Assembly: GCF_000298315.2 (NCBI RefSeq)
Contig: NZ_AEYE02000003.1
Coordinates: forward strand, 279,669 to 343,668
Direction of reading: 5' to 3'
Length of the DNA: 64,000 nt
From: Rhizobium grahamii CCGE 502
GTDB taxonomy: Bacteria > Pseudomonadota > Alphaproteobacteria > Rhizobiales > Rhizobiaceae
Part shown: piece after piece, positions 36,327 to 44,504 of the stretch
Layout of the letters: each line of letters begins with the position of its first letter
Position numbering within the stretch: position 1 is the stretch's first letter
Translations under genes and position numbers: made by a program
Notes under the pieces: generated by a model
The model's input: the letters and a program-made list of their open reading frames with translations, nothing else
Databases searched by the model: none
What the model was told of the DNA's origin: nothing

Positions 36327-37618
36327 GGGGACTCCTTGCCATTGGACGCCTGGCCCGCGGTGCCAACAAAGGGGTTGAGATCAAGCGCGGCAAGGACGGC
36401 CCAGCCTGTGGCGCCGATATGCGGCAAACGGTAGTACTTGAAGTCGCCTGGCGTAGAGTTCGGCCCGACCTGGAGGCCAGTGGACAGCTGTTCGTTGACC
36501 GTCGCGTAGACCAGGTTGCCGGGGGTCCGCTGAGCTTCGATCGTCTTGAACAACGGCTTTGCCTTTGCCCCTTGGCCGGTAAGGCGAAGCACGAGAGCTG
36601 CCTGCGCCGTTCCTTCGAGCCAGATCCCGTCTCGGTCGCTGTTGAAGTCGAAGCCTCCGTCGACGCCGTGATGGATTTCCGTCCACTCGATCACGCGACT
36701 GGCCTTGCCCCTGAAATCGGGAACCGCAATCAGAGGCCAAAGCTCCGCATCGAGGCCGGACATCTCGATGTTCGGAGCATTGCTATCGGGCACGCTGCCG
36801 ATAAAGAAGCGCCCTTCGCCCTCGTTCCACATGGCTTCGAGGAACTGCAGAGCGCTGTCGCCTTGGTGCTGCCAGTCTCCGCCGTCGTCAAGCCGCGCAA
36901 GCCAGCGGTCCGCCGCGTAGACGTCGAGATTATGCTCGGTCGACTTCCACGTCATCCGCTCGGGCGTGGGCTCATGGCCGAAGTAGCCGCCGAAGTAGCC
37001 GGCGTTCCGGGGATCTGCCGTGCTTCGATGGATCCAATCCATGATTTTGCGGGCGGCATCGAGATAGGCAGGCTGCTCTGTTTCCTCAAAAGCCATCAGC
37101 AGCGCCAGTGCGCCCCAGGCGGTGCTGCCCGTTGCCGACCCCACCTGGTAACCGTCTTCGATCCAGGAGTTGCTGGTCGCATTCCAGTAACCCGGCAGCA
37201 GCATCCCCTCCTTGCCTGGGATGACCGGTCCCGACCGATATGCGTTGCGAAGGCGTCCGTCGTGGTAGTGACGATCGGTCTCCAACGCGAGTACCAGCGC
37301 GTCCGCAACCCGGCGCGCCTCCTTTTTTCGCTGACAGCCATAGAGCGCCATCAACGCGACAGCATTGTCGTAGGTGAAGCCCGTATTCTCGAGAGCCGGG
37401 TGCAGCGCGGAACCACCATTCGCAGGCTCGAAGCTGCGAAAGATGAAAGGCTGTTCCGGCTCGCCGCTCATTTGTGCGGCCAAGCCGTCACAAAGCGAGC
37501 AAGCCAACTGCCTGCGTTGTTCATCGTCAGCCTCTGCGGACGAGGCGAAAAGGGTAGTGCCCATCAGGATGAACGCAAGCACTGGCAAGGTTTGCATTGA
37601 CCACTTCGCACGCTTCAT
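36311..37618 (-). CDS. secreted helical-barrel protein of the glucan operon (glycosidase-like)
   Basis: 435 residues from ATG 37618; the open frame extends to 37837 without a ribosome site. Signal peptide MKRAKWSMQTLPVLAFILMG ends near AEA-D (residue 34). The mature part shows repeated helix-loop-helix units typical of an (alpha/alpha)6 barrel: NTGFTYDNAVALMALYGC, GSTAWGALALLMAFEE, KSTEHNLDVYAADRWL, EGTAQAALVLRL. Conserved acidic residues in DGYQVGSATGSTAW and STEHNLD could be catalytic. A periplasmic glycosidase or lyase that trims or releases the polysaccharide is an inference from fold and operon position. Confidence 0.75.
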   Translation of the reverse strand: MKRAKWSMQTLPVLAFILMGTTLFASSAEADDEQRRQLACSLCDGLAAQMSGEPEQPFIFRSFEPANGGSALHPALENTGFTYDNAVALMALYGCQRKKEARRVADALVLALETDRHYHDGRLRNAYRSGPVIPGKEGMLLPGYWNATSNSWIEDGYQVGSATGSTAWGALALLMAFEETEQPAYLDAARKIMDWIHRSTADPRNAGYFGGYFGHEPTPERMTWKSTEHNLDVYAADRWLARLDDGGDWQHQGDSALQFLEAMWNEGEGRFFIGSVPDSNAPNIEMSGLDAELWPLIAVPDFRGKASRVIEWTEIHHGVDGGFDFNSDRDGIWLEGTAQAALVLRLTGQGAKAKPLFKTIEAQRTPGNLVYATVNEQLSTGLQVGPNSTPGDFKYYRLPHIGATGWAVLAALDLNPFVGTAGQASNGKESPCPQK

Positions 37619-37656
37619 TCCTGCCTCGCAATACAACGGTTGAGATCGGCGTGGTG

Positions 37657-39042
37657 TTATGGGGCTGCGGTCTGAGCGCTCGCGGCGCGCGGACGGACGG
37701 TCTTGTCGAATAATGTCGAGGCGGAGAGGATATTGCCGGAAGAGAAGACGGTGTTGACGGCAAGTCTTGAATAGCGGACGACCCGCGAAACCATCGTCTC
37801 CCCGAGTGAGACGATGACGTCTTCGCCGACGTGGCATCCGAAGAATTTATCGTTGCTCCGCTGTGCCGTCGTCGCCTCGTCCGCGGCCGGCTCATCCATC
37901 TTGACCAGCACGTAGACTTCATGGCCCTCGGCTTCCGGGAATTTTGCAAAGTACCGGTTCTCAGGCCCCGAATTGAAGTATCGAACGATCTTGTAGATGT
38001 GGGCGTTTCGCTTGACCCCCAGGCTACGGAAATTGACCATCGCCGGCATGCCGATCTCAAGTGACGTCACGTCGCGGCTTCGATAGACGGCGGCGGCAAA
38101 GGCGTCGTTGCAATCCAGCGATTTGGCGACCGGTTGCCCCTGCATGACGAAATCGCCGAAGGAGGCATCCACGCTGACAATCTGGCCGTGCCGCTCCGCC
38201 ACGACCTCTGCGGCACCGGTCTTGCCAAGGCGTCCCTCTTCGCGTCCAATGAAGTTTTCGACCTGCTGCTTGCGCTCTGCCATCTGGTTGATTTCGATGG
38301 TGTCTTCGGCGATATCGCCGGAGAGCTTCGACCGCTGCATCTCGAGCGTCAGAAGGTTGGCGGCAACCGTGCCCCCGGTATAGATATCGCGGCTGACAAG
38401 CGATTGGACGATCTCGTTGCGGCGCAGTTCGCCCCTCGCGGCGTCGAGCTCGTATTGGGCCGCATTACGCTTCTGGCGCTGAGGCTCGATACTCGCGTCG
38501 GAGACGAGGCCCTTTTTCAAGAGGACCAGTTGCCGCTGCAGCAGCGCATCCTGCTCGCTGAGGCGTGCCTCGTATGTCTGGACGTTGGATTTCGCATTGT
38601 CGATCACCGCGGATAACTCGCTGAGCACACCGTCCTTCACGCTGGCGATCTGGGCTTTGACCTTCGCCAGTTGCTCGTTGCGTTCCGCAACCACGCTCGT
38701 CGTATTGTTGAGCTTCTCCGCCAGGTCGAGTTTCTCGAGCCTCAGTCCCGTCAGCGAAGTTTGGTCCTGGTTGGGATTGGAAACTGTCGCCATCACGTCG
38801 CCGAGATTGACGATCTGACCGACCTGCAGCGCAATCTTGTCGACCCTGCCATAGATTGGCGAAGCAATCATTTGTACGGGAGCGTTGACGACGGCGCGCG
38901 TCGAGACGATGAAAAACTGATTGGGGATCATCGCCATTGCGATGATGAAGACAAGCATAAAGGCAAATGAGTAGCCCAGTATGCGAGATATCAAAAGTAT
39001 CCTGTGATCACGATGATCAAGGCTAGCAGTTGCGTCCTTCAT
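37657..39042 (-). CDS. HlyD-like membrane-fusion protein of the glucan operon
   Basis: About 461 residues from ATG 39042 (AGGA 9 bases upstream); GTG 39066 is an alternative start. One N-terminal TM helix (about 22-42, ILGYSFAFMLVFIIAMAMIP) is followed by a lipoyl-like half IYGRVDKIALQVGQIVNLGD. A long coiled-coil hairpin (about 105-260) leads to the second lipoyl half GQIVSVDASFGDFVMQGQPV and a beta-barrel domain. It is the first gene of the three-gene unit, 38 bp before the secreted helical protein, and probably couples synthase to export across the periplasm. Confidence 0.85.
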   Translation of the reverse strand: MKDATASLDHRDHRILLISRILGYSFAFMLVFIIAMAMIPNQFFIVSTRAVVNAPVQMIASPIYGRVDKIALQVGQIVNLGDVMATVSNPNQDQTSLTGLRLEKLDLAEKLNNTTSVVAERNEQLAKVKAQIASVKDGVLSELSAVIDNAKSNVQTYEARLSEQDALLQRQLVLLKKGLVSDASIEPQRQKRNAAQYELDAARGELRRNEIVQSLVSRDIYTGGTVAANLLTLEMQRSKLSGDIAEDTIEINQMAERKQQVENFIGREEGRLGKTGAAEVVAERHGQIVSVDASFGDFVMQGQPVAKSLDCNDAFAAAVYRSRDVTSLEIGMPAMVNFRSLGVKRNAHIYKIVRYFNSGPENRYFAKFPEAEGHEVYVLVKMDEPAADEATTAQRSNDKFFGCHVGEDVIVSLGETMVSRVVRYSRLAVNTVFSSGNILSASTLFDKTVRPRAASAQTAAP

Positions 39043-39303
39043 TTTCTTCAATCCTGACGTTGTCACGATCTCGATGAACTGAAGGGCGTTTCCAAAGTTA
39101 TTTTGTTTTGTTTCTGCCGGCGCTTATAACATTGGGGTTAGTCTTGGTAAAATGACATTTCCTTATTAAAAGGAGGTAGTGACAGGGCGTTGCGCTAAAG
39201 TCGCAGCAGTGGGCCGAGGCCGCAATCCATTACCGCAACTTCTTGCCGGCTCGTTTTTGTCGGCTTGACAGACACCGCCATCTGTAGAAAGTCTCGCTCT
39301 AAT

Positions 39304-39377
39304 GCGGGTGTAGCTCAATGGTAGAGCAGCAGCTTCCCAAGCTGAATACGAGGGTTCGATTCCCTTCACCCGCTCCA
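39304..39377 (+). tRNA. tRNA-Gly (anticodon CCC)
   Basis: 74 bases including encoded CCA. Acceptor GCGGGTG pairs with CACCCGC, the D-arm is GCTCAATGGTAGAGC, and anticodon stem-loop GCAGC-TTCCCAA-GCTG has anticodon CCC. The T-arm is GAGGGTTCGATTCCCTT. It reads GGG codons. Confidence 0.95.
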
Positions 39378-39509
39378 AAATCAACGATAGTTAGCCGAGC
39401 ATCTTCCGACGGTTTCCCGCCGCGCTGCCAAAACGGACATGCGAAGTTGCGGAACACTCCGACGCCGCCGTCGTTAACTTCCAGTCCAACAACGCAAGGA
39501 GAAAGCGCC

Positions 39510-39716
39510 ATGGATTGGAACCGCGTCGAAGGAAACTGGAAACAGATGAAGGGCAAGATCAAGGAGCAGTGGGGCAAACTCACCGACGACGACCTTGATC
39601 AGATTGCCGGCAAACGCGACCAGTTGGAAGGCAAGATTCAGGAGCGCTACGGCATCGAGCGCGATCGCGCGCGGCGAGACATCGATGATTGGTACGGCAA
39701 TCAGACCTGGCACTGA
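39510..39716 (+). CDS. CsbD-family stress protein
   Basis: 68 residues from ATG 39510 with AAGGAG 9 bases upstream. The family signature is MDWNRVEGNWKQMKGKIKEQ, then WGKLTDDDLDQIAGKRDQL and GKIQERYGIERDRARRDIDDW. CsbD proteins are small, helical and induced by general stress; molecular function is not established. It is a stand-alone gene just past tRNA-Gly. Confidence 0.93.
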   Translation: MDWNRVEGNWKQMKGKIKEQWGKLTDDDLDQIAGKRDQLEGKIQERYGIERDRARRDIDDWYGNQTWH

Positions 39717-39757
39717 CCCCGACAGCCCGGAGATAACCCTCCGGGCTTTCCACGTCG

Positions 39758-40783
39758 CTAATCCAGCGCCACGAAGTCGATCTTCGTCATGAAGCCACGA
39801 TCTATGAGTTGTTGTGGTCCGTCATAGCGGATCGAGTGATCGTAACTAAAATCGATTTCCCCTTCGCGATCGAGGATATCCATCATTTTCTGATAGTGCT
39901 CGGATGCATTGTAGTGCTGCTTGCCCTCCACCGCTTCCGTTATTTTCGCCTTGTAATTGGTGTAGAATTTGAAGTGCAGAATAGCGCCCCATATCGACGG
40001 GAAGTTGCGGCCGTAGGGCAGGGGCTGATGAAGGCTGCTGCCGAACAGGCACGCATTATCCCAGTAGATCAACGGGTACTTTATAAGCTCGTTGCCCTCT
40101 CCAAATTTTCGGCCTCGTGGGCCGCCCTTGACACTGACGCCCCGCTTTTTGATCGTCGAAACGTAGCTGTCGCCGTCAAAATAGCGCGAGAACTGCCACG
40201 GCCTTTCTATCCAAGGTGGTGCCGAACCGATTTCGCTCAGGTTCGGGTACATATCCAGCATCGGGGCGGCCATTCGCTTGAGATTTTGAGCTTCAAGTCT
40301 GCGGATAAGCAACGGCAGCGGTTGGTTGAAGCAGTCGTCGTAGACAAGGAATTCATCGGAATCGACGTTTAGATACCATCGATCGAGACCATATTTGGAA
40401 AACAGACTTTCTCGCCAATTTCGGCCGCGTCTTGCCTCGCCAAATCGTACTGGCGACGTCCAAACGTCGACATCCGGCTCGCTCAGCAAAGCCTCGCGTG
40501 TTCCGTCGGTGGAAACGTCGTCCACACAGATGAACCGCGTTACACCCAGTTGGCGATAGTGTTGGATGAACGCGCCTAAGAGGGCAACGTCGTTATGCGT
40601 GACAAAGACAAGCGGCACATCGGCCAGCATAAGGGGCTTGATCTCGCGAAGTGGCTGAATCGTCACATCGGTTCTATTGCGCCTCTCGCGACGAGTTACA
40701 CGAAGCGTTTCGTAGGCGGTCCGGAGACGATCGAGGAAGGATCGCGCAAGGTCCGGCGCGCCAGAGGGGAATGGGTAGTTCAT
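39758..40783 (-). CDS. soluble glycosyltransferase (GT2-like, Glyco_tranf_2_4 type)
   Basis: 341 residues with no membrane helix. The nucleotide-sugar region has FVTHNDVALLGAFIQHYRQLG and FICVDDVSTDGT (about 85-96). The metal-binding DxD is in YLNVDSDEFLVYDD (about 136-149). A C-terminal domain with HFKFYTNYKAKI and the histidine-containing ASEHYQKM follows. It is likely a transferase for a surface polysaccharide or glycan. It lies 18 bp downstream of a second glycosyltransferase and shows a lower GC content than its neighbours. Confidence 0.82.
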   Translation of the reverse strand: MNYPFPSGAPDLARSFLDRLRTAYETLRVTRRERRNRTDVTIQPLREIKPLMLADVPLVFVTHNDVALLGAFIQHYRQLGVTRFICVDDVSTDGTREALLSEPDVDVWTSPVRFGEARRGRNWRESLFSKYGLDRWYLNVDSDEFLVYDDCFNQPLPLLIRRLEAQNLKRMAAPMLDMYPNLSEIGSAPPWIERPWQFSRYFDGDSYVSTIKKRGVSVKGGPRGRKFGEGNELIKYPLIYWDNACLFGSSLHQPLPYGRNFPSIWGAILHFKFYTNYKAKITEAVEGKQHYNASEHYQKMMDILDREGEIDFSYDHSIRYDGPQQLIDRGFMTKIDFVALD

Positions 40784-40801
40784 GAGCTGGACACCGAACT
40801 C

Positions 40802-41647
40802 CTAGAATATCCAAAGCAGCTTATAGCGCGTTTTCCGGCGTGCATCGTTCCAGCACATCCTGAAAAACTTCGCTCTTGTCAGAAGACCAACCGGCGGCAG
40901 TTTGTCGACGAGACGGTAGCAGCCAAGAGTGTATGTCAGTCGCTGCGAAAGCTTGTCACGGAACCCCTTCGCCCCGTACTTTTGCTGCGAGCCGGATCCT
41001 TCCCTGAAATCGAGGGTGGGGCCGGAGACATAGGTGACCAGATCGCGAACAACAAATTCCGAGAGGACATAAGACGCAAAGCCCCAAGGATTGCCGAGCT
41101 CGTACCAGCGCGCCATCAAGATGTCGACTGACTGCGACCTGAACAGGCCGTAAATCCACTCCGACGGAAATGTCAGGTTCCGTGGGACGCGTCCCCTTGC
41201 GTATGACTTCTGGAAATCGAATATGTTGACTGCCGGGCTTTTCAGCTTAAAGCCCTTGTCGTTGAAGCTCTTTGTCGGGCAGGCGGCCAGCAACTTCGTG
41301 CCATCCGCGTCAAGCGCCTCGACCAACTTTCCCAGGAAATCCCGAGATGAAAGGTCGTCCGCTGCCCTGAGGCAAAAATACTCTGCGGCTTCAGCGCCGA
41401 GCTTTACGGCCTTGGCGAAATTAGCCTCGGCACTCAGGTGGGCGTCGTTTGATACGATCGAAAAGCGGGCGTCTTTCTCGCAAAAACGCTGCGCTACCTG
41501 CAATGTCTCATCTGTCGAGCAGTTGTTGAGAACAATGGCCCGGAAATCAACGAAATCCTGATCCGCAATGGATTGTAGGCTCTCCTGCAAGGTCGCGGCA
41601 CCGTTAAAGACCGGAAACATCACCACAACTCTGGCATTTATCGGCAT
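40802..41647 (-). CDS. GT2-family glycosyltransferase
   Basis: 281 residues from ATG 41647; a longer frame to 41776 is AT-rich noncoding. The GT-A opening VVVMFPVFNGAATLQESLQS is followed by IVLNNCSTDET (NDGSTD-like nucleotide motif) and LRAADDLSSRDF (DxD-type). The C-terminal part has HGT-like lower GC and no membrane helix. It is co-directional with the next glycosyltransferase with an 18-bp gap. Acceptor and product unknown. Confidence 0.8.
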   Translation of the reverse strand: MPINARVVVMFPVFNGAATLQESLQSIADQDFVDFRAIVLNNCSTDETLQVAQRFCEKDARFSIVSNDAHLSAEANFAKAVKLGAEAAEYFCLRAADDLSSRDFLGKLVEALDADGTKLLAACPTKSFNDKGFKLKSPAVNIFDFQKSYARGRVPRNLTFPSEWIYGLFRSQSVDILMARWYELGNPWGFASYVLSEFVVRDLVTYVSGPTLDFREGSGSQQKYGAKGFRDKLSQRLTYTLGCYRLVDKLPPVGLLTRAKFFRMCWNDARRKTRYKLLWIF

Positions 41648-41839
41648 AACATCACCACAGACACGAAGAGAGCCGATACCGGCGAGGGACAGGTTGCTGG
41701 TTTTAAACCGCCGCTGATTTACCTCCTTGGCGCAGAAATGCAACGATTCCGTCGCCAGATGCCTTGATCTGCCCAAAAGGACGTCCCTAAGACGTAGGCC
41801 TGCAGCAAACCGCAGTAGTTGACAATCTTCTAATAAACA

Positions 41840-41856
41840 TAGTTAATTTTTAACTA
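41840..41856. promoter_or_regulatory. 17-bp AT-rich palindrome upstream of a small gene
   Basis: TAGTTA (41840-41845) and TAACTA (41851-41856) flank ATTTT. It lies just after a TTGACA (41819-41824) in the AT-rich gap between divergent genes, at -10 to +1 distance, so it may be an operator for the small gene at 41925. Confidence 0.4.
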
Positions 41857-41924
41857 TTCTCCGATATCACGGGAACGCAGACGACCCCTTGGTCGTTGTC
41901 GGCATGATCAGGAGGAGTGGCAGC

Positions 41925-42110
41925 ATGCTTTTGAAGATTTTCACGGCAAAGCGCGAAATCCGGGACAATGGCGATACCGGCACCTACGCGGACGGCTACC
42001 ATGCCCCGGAGGTGGTTCTTGCGTCAGCCCGCGAAGACGACCGTGCCTCCTATGAGCGTGACTACGGTCGAGGTCGCAAGGTCGAGCAGATCCCGCTTGG
42101 GTTCGCCTGA
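41925..42110 (+). CDS. small conserved-looking hypothetical protein
   Basis: 61 residues from ATG 41925 with a strong AGGAGGAG about 7 bases upstream (an in-frame ATG at 41889 has none). Charged and soluble: MLLKIFTAKREIRDNGDTGT, later ASAREDDRASYERDYGRGRK. No domain is recognised. A TTGACA and palindrome lie upstream. Confidence 0.65.
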   Translation: MLLKIFTAKREIRDNGDTGTYADGYHAPEVVLASAREDDRASYERDYGRGRKVEQIPLGFA

Positions 42111-42240
42111 GTTCGCATTTTAGCTCGTCTCTCGGCGCAATTTTGCGCCCTGCAGCGAAGCCATGGCCATTGATGTCGGAAGACTGTGAATGAGAAGGGC
42201 GGCATTGAGCCGCCCTTTGTTTTGATCGATATTGCCGGGA

Positions 42241-44262
42241 TCAGAATTCCGTCCAGTCGGCATCGTCGCGCGCGCTGGAAGGCGCACTACCAGCCCCGAA
42301 GGCGCTTGCGAGCTTTTGCCCGAGTGCCCGCGCCGGCGAGCTGGAGGGGCGGGTAACGCCTGCGGTAGCGATACGGACAGGCGCCTTTCTCGTCGCGATC
42401 GGCGGTGCAGTCGGGCGCGGTGTGGAATGGGTCGCGGCGTTTGGCGGCGGCGCAGCGGCAACGGTTGCACTGAAGTCGCCGGTGCCGGTGAGCTTGAATT
42501 GGTCGAGCAAATTGTTCAGCGCCGCCGCTTCTGTGGCGAGCTTGTGGCTTGCCGCAGTGCTTTCCTCAACCATGGCCGCATTCTTCTGCGTCCCCTGGTC
42601 CATGGTGTTCACCGCCGTGTTGATCTCCTGCAAGCCCGTCGCTTGTTCGCGCGCCGCTTCCGCAATCGCATCGACGTGTTGGTTGATCTCCTGAACCTCA
42701 TGCACAATGGCATCAAGCGCCTTGCCGGTTTCGCCGACAAGCGACACGCCAGTCTGCACGTGATCGCCGGATGTCGTGATCAGCGACTTGATTTCCCGGG
42801 CGGCATTGGCCGAGCGCTGCGCGAGTTCGCGCACTTCCTGGGCGACGACGGCAAAGCCCTTGCCGGCTTCCCCGGCACGAGCCGCCTCGACGCCGGCATT
42901 GAGCGCGAGCAGGTTCGTCTGGAAGGCGATGTCATCGATAACGCCGATGATGTTGCCAATTTCCGCAGAGGATTGCTCGATCTGTTGCATGGCGTTGACG
43001 GCCTTGCGGACGACCTGACCGGACTTTTCGGCACCGGAGCGCGTGCGCTTCACGAGCCCGCGGGCTTCGTCGGCGCGTCTTGCGGCATCCTTCACCGTCG
43101 TGGTGATTTCCTCGAGGGCAGCGGCTGTCTCCTCGACGGAAGCTGCCTGCTGCTCGGTCCGTTTCGAAAGCTCATCCGCCGAAGCGCGGATCTCGCTTGC
43201 ACCCGCGGTAATGGCGCGGGCATTGGCGCCGACCGTCTGCATGGTGTCGTTCAGGCGCAGGATGGAGTTGTTGAAGTCCTGTCGCAGGATGTCGAGATCG
43301 CCGACGAAAGCCGTGTCGATCCGTGATGCGAGGTCGCCCGCAGCCAGCCGTCGCAAGCCATCGCCAAGTGCGCCCACGGCACGCGATAGGTCAGCGGCCT
43401 CGGTTGCGCGCTGCGCTTCGCGCTCGCGGCGTTCGCTGTCGCTGAAACTGCGGCTCTTCTCGGCCTCGCCCTCAAGCCGGATCCGCTCAAGAGCGTTGTC
43501 GCGGAAGACGGCAACTGCGCCGGCCATCTGGCCTACCTCGTCGCGACGGTCAAGGCCGTCGACATCGCTCTTGGTGTCGCCCTGGGCAAGCTGCATCATC
43601 CGGTCCCGCAGACGAGCCATCGGGGCAGCGATTCCCGCCTGCGCAATCCATATCGAGAGGCCGAGCGCGCCAATGACGGCGAGCCCGATCAGCGCGAAAG
43701 AGAGTGTGATGCGCTTGTTGACGGTAACGGAGAGCGCGTCGCCGCCATCGTTCAGCAACGCCATCAGCGCGTCGTTGTTGGCGATCATTTTGGAGGTGAC
43801 GGCGTTGAGCTTGGCGTTCAGCATGCTCGCCGCAAGCTGTGCGCCTGCATTGTCCTTCGCCTTTGCAAGGTCGATGACCTTGGCGGAAAGCGCCTCCATC
43901 TCACCAATTCCGGCGAGGATGTCGTCGATCGCTTGCTTGCGGCTTGGGACCAGGGCGGACGCCTGCTCCAGGCGTTCGCGCGCCTGAGGCATTTTGCTGG
44001 GCGTTGCGAGCGCGGTATCGAAAGCAGGCGTGTCCGGCTTGAGGCCGGCGATCAGCGTGACCTGAAGCACGGCGGCAGTCGCCGATGCGCTGGCGCGCGA
44101 TGCCTGCATGGCCGCCAACGCCTCGTGATCGATGAAGGCGCTGTAGGTAGCGTCGGCACCACGGAATTCGGTGATGACATAAGTGAGGCCTCCGAGCGCG
44201 ATCGCGCCGAGAAGCGCGACGACGGAGATGATCTTCGTCCTGATTTTGAGGTTCATCAGCAT
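42241..44262 (-). CDS. methyl-accepting chemotaxis protein with C-terminal xWxxF tether
   Basis: 673 residues from ATG 44262; the open frame reaches 44430 without ribosome site support. TM1 is about 10-33, with a periplasmic four-helix sensor to about 190 and TM2 near 190-215. Two HAMP-like regions (second near [20 protein letters not shown]) precede the MCP signalling domain with the hairpin tip [20 protein letters not shown] and [19 protein letters not shown]. The last five residues are DWTEF, matching the NWETF-type CheR/CheB tether. The ligand is unknown. Confidence 0.93.
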   Translation of the reverse strand: MLMNLKIRTKIISVVALLGAIALGGLTYVITEFRGADATYSAFIDHEALAAMQASRASASATAAVLQVTLIAGLKPDTPAFDTALATPSKMPQARERLEQASALVPSRKQAIDDILAGIGEMEALSAKVIDLAKAKDNAGAQLAASMLNAKLNAVTSKMIANNDALMALLNDGGDALSVTVNKRITLSFALIGLAVIGALGLSIWIAQAGIAAPMARLRDRMMQLAQGDTKSDVDGLDRRDEVGQMAGAVAVFRDNALERIRLEGEAEKSRSFSDSERREREAQRATEAADLSRAVGALGDGLRRLAAGDLASRIDTAFVGDLDILRQDFNNSILRLNDTMQTVGANARAITAGASEIRASADELSKRTEQQAASVEETAAALEEITTTVKDAARRADEARGLVKRTRSGAEKSGQVVRKAVNAMQQIEQSSAEIGNIIGVIDDIAFQTNLLALNAGVEAARAGEAGKGFAVVAQEVRELAQRSANAAREIKSLITTSGDHVQTGVSLVGETGKALDAIVHEVQEINQHVDAIAEAAREQATGLQEINTAVNTMDQGTQKNAAMVEESTAASHKLATEAAALNNLLDQFKLTGTGDFSATVAAAPPPNAATHSTPRPTAPPIATRKAPVRIATAGVTRPSSSPARALGQKLASAFGAGSAPSSARDDADWTEF

Positions 44263-44504
44263 GGATGTGTCCAGTCGCTTGATCCGACCGATGGGGCCGG
44301 CTATGGCAGCATTTTGAGAGGCAGGGCATGTCGCAGGATACGGCACGGTGGTATGCCTTGAAGGCTCGACATGCGCATCATGCATTTCGGCCCGCAAGCC
44401 GGCGTCGTCCCGGCGAATAGAATGGGACATTGTTTAATGCGGCCCTAACGCTTGGCGCCTATCCCAGGAAAAATTTGAGGCCTGCTGCCTGGGGCTGAAT
44501 AACG

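Noticed and set aside
39304-41900. Integrative element inserted at tRNA-Gly
   Set aside because: No integrase, and no repeat of the tRNA 3' end seen downstream.
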